A DNA stretch of 64,000 nucleotides from Gamsiella multidivaricata. Its lineage: Eukaryota; Mortierellomycota; Mortierellomycetes; Mortierellales; Mortierellaceae. This document shows positions 58,734 to 64,000 of this stretch, piece after piece. The stretch is from assembly GCF_025024155.1 (NCBI RefSeq), contig NW_026251778.1, forward strand, positions 1-64,000. The letters are read 5' to 3'. Each line of letters starts with the position of its first letter. Positions within the stretch are counted from its first letter, which is position 1. Both the position numbers and the translations under genes were made by a program. The notes below the pieces were generated by a model. That model worked only from the letters and a program-made list of their open reading frames with translations, made no database searches and was not told the origin of the DNA.

Positions 58734-61700
58734 CTATTGCCTTTCTGTCCCGTTGGGCTCCTGTTCTTTCTGGTTCTCGGCTGACCAAAACCACCGCGAT
58801 ACTGAGTCGACCCAGCCGCGCTCTCGCTCCCGTTCCCGTTCCCGCAGCTCGAGACTTTCCCTTTCTGGACCTCTGCTGTCGTCGTTCCCCTCTGTATCTA
58901 GTCGCGAACCATCCATCTCCCACTTGGTGCTTCCTTGCCGCATTAACCCTTCTTTATATCTACCTATTGAGGACACGTCCTCATCCGAAGAACCAAACAA
59001 CATCGATCCAATCGCCGGCATCGATCCAGACTCAGACTCAAACCCAAACTTAACCTCACGCGCCAAGGGTGATGAAGCCAAGTGCGGTGGGCTCCTATAC
59101 GCACTCGAGGGCGAAGTCGTCGCCATATTACGGCCATTCAATATCGGGATACCCGCACGACCACTATGGTGATGATGAGACGACAATGGCGACGATAGTG
59201 GTGGTGATTCGCTCGACCCATTATCCTGGAGCTCTGCCGATAAGATCAACGCTCGCGTCTCCAGATCTGTACGGACGGTTGTCTCAGGCTGAATAGTACT
59301 TGTAGACGCCATGCCTGCAGCTGTGCCGGTGCTCGTGTGAATGGTCGGGCGGGGTGGTTTCGTGTACCACCACTCGAGCAGCGAATCCGACTCTGAACAA
59401 TCACTGCTAATGGAGGAGGCGTCCCAGTTGTCGTCCCGGTCCCGGTTCTTGTCGCTCCATGCGGGCTTGAATGGGAGTTTGTTGCTGTGCACCAAAACGG
59501 GCCCTCTCGACGCTTTACCGCCAGTTACCTGGCTGAACGAGGATGTCGATCCTGCTGAATTAGGTGGTGAAGATATTTGCTCTCGGTTTTCTTCACGAGA
59601 TATGCGAGGCGGCGATGATGATGATGATGATGATGAAGTTGAGGTTGAGGATTCCTCGCTCTCCCTTCCATCCTTTGATCCCATCCCTAGGATCGACAGA
59701 ACCGATTTGTTTCTTGCAGCCGATAGTCTCAATGACGAAAAGTATGGTGGCGATATTTGAACATTGTTTGGTCCATTGTGGTTGCTGTACTTGAGAAGAA
59801 TCGCTCTATTGGGTAGGCCATCCAATGTCGGAAGCGGCGATTGTTGCACCAGGGCAGGTGAAAAGTTGACGAGGATGCTGAACTCCCTGTCGAAAATCGA
59901 GTGCAGTTTATCTTTGCAGGCCTTGTCGACCTCGGACTTTTGGAGGTGTAGTCTGTTGCAGTCGCTGCCGATAAACGTAGTATTGAAGTGGAAATGGCAG
60001 AGATGGCACTATATTGAATATCATCGAGTTAATGAAGAGTCCTTGATCGAGTGCCAGCCTCGTCAGCAGCGATCCACGGAATAGACACTTACTCTTTTGT
60101 AGAGACTATCATACCAGAGCATCATTTTCACGTCGCCAGCGAGTACGATTTTATCGGTGATACTTAGACGAATCTGCTGCAGCTTGTGGTCTACAACACA
60201 CTATCATCAAGACATAAAGAAAAGAGTTTGTGTTACAAAAAGACATTCGGCAACAAACACTTTGAAGCATTACATGGATCCTTACATGTTGAGGAAGCGA
60301 CTCATATATCTTGACATCGCCCGACATAATGGTCAAAATTAGGTCTAGAGTAGACAGAAGGAACAAGCGGACAAAGTCAGCACTCACTAGATATCCATCA
60401 GAATATCTGCCGGTGCCGTTCATGGCGTCCTTTCATTACAGTTTGATCCTGACTCAAGACTCAACAGCGGTTTGGGTATAGTGTCGATGACGATCTCATG
60501 GAGTGACAGCAGGCGTGGGTCGTAGTTGAGCGTCCTGGATTCCATAAACTGTTCGTAGTAGTGTATGTATCGGATCTGGCTTGGGATGGTGACGCCCTAT
60601 ATCAAAGGAATAGCACACGAGATTATTAGTCAACGAGAAGTAATTCCCATTTACCGGGTCAAGGAATATAAAGAAGAATACCGCTGTTGGACTTACGCAT
60701 CCATCCAGAGTTCTCTTCTCGCCGTATAGCTTGATGGCTTCCTCAGCTGTGGCTCCACAGTGGACGAGAAAGGCACAGAGCATGACGCCCGTCCTCCCTT
60801 TGCCAGCCTTGCAGTGGACTGCAACGACGTTTCCTGGGGTGGTATGCAGCCAATCTGACACGTCTTCACAGAATGGGTGGATAAGCTGGAAGGGAGGCGG
60901 CGAGTGGTCATGGAAGGGAAATTGGGTGACTATAAGTACGGATGCAGTTCAATAGTCAGTATGTGTATATGTGTGGCAGTTACTTAAATAATGGAAATAT
61001 TGCTTGCGCTATTCTGTACCTCGTCCGTGAAATCGTTGGTCAGAGTAGGATCGCTCCGAGCAGCTGTCGCGTTGATATTGGATGGATGCAAGTCATTAAT
61101 GGTGTTAGTTGAATGTGTCTCTCCCTGCGACTGCAGTTGCCCTGAGCGCACTATGCGTGAATGAGCCCAGCGCTAACGCCAGGGGAAGGAATATCTCAGG
61201 GGAAGGATCACGTCATGGACGTGTGCTTGGGAAATGAATGCCAGCCAGCACGTCCAACGAGTGACTCCCCCCCCCCCCCTCCCCACGCCTTCAGCAACCA
61301 AGCACGAGCGTAACATGCAAGACAGCCTATAATAATACCGACAAAAATCAACACCCCTTTTTCTCCTCCTCGTGTTCGTTGTCGGCATGAAGTAGGGGTT
61401 TTTAAGCCGATGAATTATATGCCACATGCACCTCCTCTCCCCCCCTTCTTCTGACCCTCTCCTCTCTCTATCGCCCTTTGACGTACAGGTTGTAGACTTT
61501 GTATGCGCCCTCGTGACGGGAGTCAAGGAACCTGGAAGAGAATGCGCAGATCAAACAACAGATAACAAAAACTCATCGTCATTAGCAGCCTTTTTGAGTC
61601 AACACAAACATCGTTGTGGAGCAGGCAAATTTTTTCCTTTACTTTTCAACTTCGCTCATTGGATTGCGATAGAATGCCTCCAAGGACTTTGACGGGTATC

Positions 61701-61935
61701 CCATTGCGATCAATGCCGGGGTGATGTAGGCGAGGTCTAAATCTAGCCCAGCGTCCTTATCGATAAAACGGCGCTGTCGATTAAGCCGTTTGCAAAGTGT
61801 GCAGAAAATGAAGATGAGCTAGTCAGTGCGAAGGAACAAAACATGTAGAGCCGCACACTGATTTTCTTTGTGAGATAAAAATCAAGCGAAGGATAATACC
61901 TTCTGTTTAGAGACAGCATGGCGAAGTAGATTCAT
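58734..61935 (-). CDS. PTEN-type phosphoinositide 3-phosphatase
   Basis: Removes the 3-phosphate from PtdIns(3,4,5)P3, opposing PI3-kinase. Exons on minus: 61935-61900, 61773-61643, 61531-61487, 61063-61020, 60929-60697, 60596-60440, 60344-60286, 60176-60093, 60008-58734; all phases agree (687 aa). It begins MNLLRHAVSKQKRRFIDKD (PtdIns(4,5)P2-binding basic start), then LDLAYITPALIAMGYP, FLDSRHEGAYKVYNLCSERSY, and the P-loop VHCKAGKGRTG (catalytic Cys about residue 125, as in human C124), the TI loop GVTIPSQIRYIHYYEQ and a C2 domain (GDVKIYESLPQ, LAGDVKMMLWYDSLYKR). The C-tail is about 300 residues longer than human PTEN and is Ser/Pro/Asp-rich with acidic and SDSE-type sites, likely phospho-regulated. 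It converges on the BRE-like gene with 112 nt between stops. Confidence 0.95.
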
Positions 61936-62778
61936 TCAGTGCTAGATTGTATGGGGGACGAGGAGGTCGATACAGGTACGGATACCGGATGAGGAGTACG
62001 AAGAATGCCAGGTGGATGTTAAAGGGAACTGAGGTGTGGGGAAACGGGCATAGGTGTGATTATTGTGATTCTTCGGGCGTGTTGCGTTAATAGGGCGCAG
62101 TTGTGCTGGAGTTTGGTCCAAGAGGGACTATGCAAACAGATGAGAGAGAGAGAGAAAGAGAGAGAAAACGAGGGTGGAGGAGAGAGAAGAGGTAAAGAGG
62201 TAAAGAAAGCGAAGGGAAGACTGGATAAGGCCCTACAGCGGCGAAGGACGAGCTGTTTGAAAAGGGGTGGTCAGTCGGTCGATCAGGTCTCGTCCGACTA
62301 CAAGCAAATTAGCCCGCGGACGGACGACAGCGCTGCAAAAGTAGGTCGCCAACCCCTTCAGTTGAAAGGGTCATCGATGACAGCGCTGTTCCTGGAACTC
62401 TTCACACGCGCACTCAGTCAGCAAACCAGCCTGTCGGTCGGTCGGTCGTGGTCCTTTATTTTTTATTTTTTTATTATTTTTTTTGGCTTTGTATGGAGGA
62501 AGAAGGAACGAGAGGGAGCTGTCGCCAATGTTGTAGTTGGAATGGCTCGACTCTCCCAAGGAGTATTGTTGCTTTGTTTTTGCCCAGCATCGAGGAAGTT
62601 CAGTAGGGCATGGCACCTTACATAACCATCGCTGCCTATTGGCCAATTGCTCAATTGGCTCTTGTCCGTCGGTCTCTTTGCACAATACTTTTCGAGCACG
62701 TACTCTTCCTCTTTCCCCTCTCCCTTTCCATACCTCTACTCCTTTATTCCTCCCGTACCCAGCACACCACCATCATCA
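61936..62778. promoter_or_regulatory. Divergent promoter region, PTEN / EI24-family gene
   Basis: 843 bp containing a GA-rich repeat at 62141-62200, a GTCGGTCGGTCGGTCG tetranucleotide repeat near 62432-62448, and a T-rich stretch at 62455-62482. The plus side from 62690 to 62778 is C/T-rich and is probably the leader of the EI24-family gene. A long plus frame at 62056-62625 is compositionally biased and unrecognised, so it is not called. Confidence 0.5.
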
Positions 62779-64000
62779 ATGGCACCGAGGCCCCGCTGGC
62801 TCTACCCCTTCCAGGGAATCACCTACTTTCTCTCCAATCCGGGCCTCTGGCCTCGTGTGATCTTGCCCTTCCTCGTCCTCCTCGTGATCACAGTCGCACT
62901 CCTCGTGCTGGCATTCATGTACCTCATGCCGCTCCAGGTCGACTTTTTGATCCGACACTCTTGGCCAGGCTGGATCGCAAGCATTGCCGCAGCATTCTTC
63001 ACTTTGCTCGAAGCTGCCCTCGGCTCATTGATCGCCTACTTGGCACTGATGCCTTTTTGGGAAGATGGTACGACTGTGAAGCAGTGAACCAAAACAGTCA
63101 ACCTATGAGCTTACAAACTGACCATCGGCCTCGCTCAATTAATACTCTATACTCATAGCCCTCTTCGATGCCGTGTTGAGGAGCCGCAGGCTGGGTTACA
63201 TCATTGATGCCGCACACGGAGACTACCGAACTTGCATGAACGGTGTCCTCGCTAGCCTCTATATCATTCTTTTCCAGTCCATCGTGCTGCTTTTCTTCCA
63301 GGTACAGGCAAATTTTCCCTTTTACGCTCTTGGCGGTGCTCCTTTGCGAAAATACTAATCACATTTTTCTTTCGCCTTTATTTGCCTGGGGTGTGGACAG
63401 GTCGTGTCACTGATCGTGCTGCTCCCGCTGCATGTTGTTCCCGTTGTCGGAACAATCGTCTATTGCTACCTCAATGGCTGGGTCATGGCCTTTTCCAAGC
63501 GAATCCACTATGATGTTGAGTTGTGCAAGATGAGGTAAGCCCTTATCCTCTGCCGTAGCTCTGGATGTTTATATAATACGACTCAGTGCTCACTCGACTT
63601 TTTGTTGCCGTATAGTGTGAATCAGTCCAGGAAGTATGCCTGGAAACGCCGATCCGAATTCTGTGAGTTTGGCGGGGTGGCTGTCTTCCTCGAAATGACA
63701 CCCGTGCTGAACCTTTTGTTCTTCTGGACCAATGTCGTCGGTAAGTCCATACATCCCAAATTGAAAGCGGTGGCTAGACAGTTTTTGTAGAAATGTATTT
63801 TAATATCATCGCTACCAATATTGTCCTGTCTCTTGTTTAACATGTCAGGTGCAGCACTGTGGGTCGCAGATGAGATTGAAGAAGCCAGGAGACAAGATCG
63901 CATCGCAAACAGTCAGGATCAGAGCGGTTCGCACTATGTGACATTCCACCCATACGACTCGGCCCTGCCAGGATTGCCCACAGAGCCGTTGCTTGGAGGT
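62779..64000 (+). CDS. EI24-domain membrane protein (partial, 3' end beyond window)
   Basis: Exons: 62779-63067, 63159-63301, 63401-63534, 63616-63740, 63849 to beyond the window end; phases agree (about 281 residues visible). A multispanning protein with hydrophobic segments VILPFLVLLVITVALLVLAF, WIASIAAAFFTLLEAALG, MNGVLASLYIILFQSIVLLF, and VVSLIVLLPLHVVPVVGTIV, then LEMTPVLNLLFFWTNVVGA. The layout, with Y-C-Y-L-N-G-W-V-M-A and F-G-G-V-A-V-F-L-E-M-T-P-V-L-N, matches fungal EI24/CysZ-like (outer spore wall protein RRT8/LDS family) proteins. Those lie in ER, lipid droplet or spore wall membranes; cargo is unknown. The end of the gene is missing. Confidence 0.8.

Noticed and set aside
58552..59172. 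206-aa plus frame after the BRE-like gene
   Set aside because: It begins inside the last BRE-like exon in another frame and then runs antisense through the Ser-rich PTEN tail.
61261..61280. C-run near the PTEN intron considered as a G-quadruplex
   Set aside because: A single homopolymer C run does not by itself show the spaced G-tracts expected; possibly a sequencing artefact.
62056..62625. 189-aa plus frame in the PTEN/EI24 spacer
   Set aside because: Composition follows the GA repeat and T-rich stretch; no domain, and it fills what should be promoter.

Overview
The window is nuclear DNA of a filamentous, early-diverging fungus. The best guess is Mucoromycota, probably a Mortierella-like lineage. 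Genes are dense, on both strands, and split by many short GT-AG introns with pyrimidine-rich acceptors and AATAAA-type 3' ends. The gene set mixes ordinary fungal genes (FUR1, choline kinase, MRI1, SAM50, LCL3, EMC3, NADP-isocitrate dehydrogenase) with genes missing from budding yeasts but kept in early fungi and animals (catalytic Argonaute, BRE/BABAM2-like, TMEM94-like, PTEN). Genus placement is inference. I rebuilt the exon models by hand from splice consensus and reading phase.

Layout. 1-1373: nothing recognised. 1374-4434 (+): four-finger C2H2 protein with a 25-nt microexon and a 1.48-kb intron. 4688-8998 (+): RRN6-like RNA polymerase I factor. 9-12 kb: gene-poor, with a decayed DUF6589-type coding sequence on the minus strand. 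12249-13895 (+) uracil phosphoribosyltransferase; 14322-16480 (+) choline kinase; 16568-17922 (-) methylthioribose-1-phosphate isomerase; 18237-20620 (-) Whi5/Nrm1-like candidate repressor; 21443-25021 (+) GH35 beta-galactosidase; 25209-26189 (-) histone-fold protein. 26.2-29.1 kb is gene-poor. 29103-31041 (-) NADP-isocitrate dehydrogenase; 31692-34861 (-) Argonaute; 35476-37728 (+) SAM50; 37918-38381 (-) small coiled-coil protein; 38482-39790 (-) LCL3; 40108-41224 (-) acyl-protein thioesterase; 41330-41647 (-) small membrane orphan; 42162-43453 (+) Gly-rich helical protein of unknown family; 43561-43905 (-) small membrane orphan; 44537-45996 (+) EMC3.

46-47.5 kb (-) holds a broken TnpB/Fanzor-like RuvC nuclease relic. 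47736-48716 (-) is a membrane GNAT acetyltransferase. 48960-50578 (+) is a broken pogo/Tigger transposase. 50984-56331 (-) is TMEM94-like and shares a 282-bp divergent promoter with a BRE/BABAM2-like gene (56614-58621, +). That gene converges on PTEN (58734-61935, -), which is divergent from an EI24-family gene cut off by the window end (62779-64000, +).

The genes do not form an operon or metabolic cluster. Themes are phospholipid and phosphoinositide handling (choline kinase, PTEN), mitochondrial and ER membrane biogenesis (SAM50, LCL3, EMC3), and genome regulation or defence (Argonaute, histone-fold protein, RRN6-like, C2H2, Whi5-like). The most unusual items are the Fanzor-like relic, the BRE-like gene, the intact Argonaute catalytic tetrad, and several coherent genes of no recognised family. 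No tRNA, rRNA or CRISPR array was seen.
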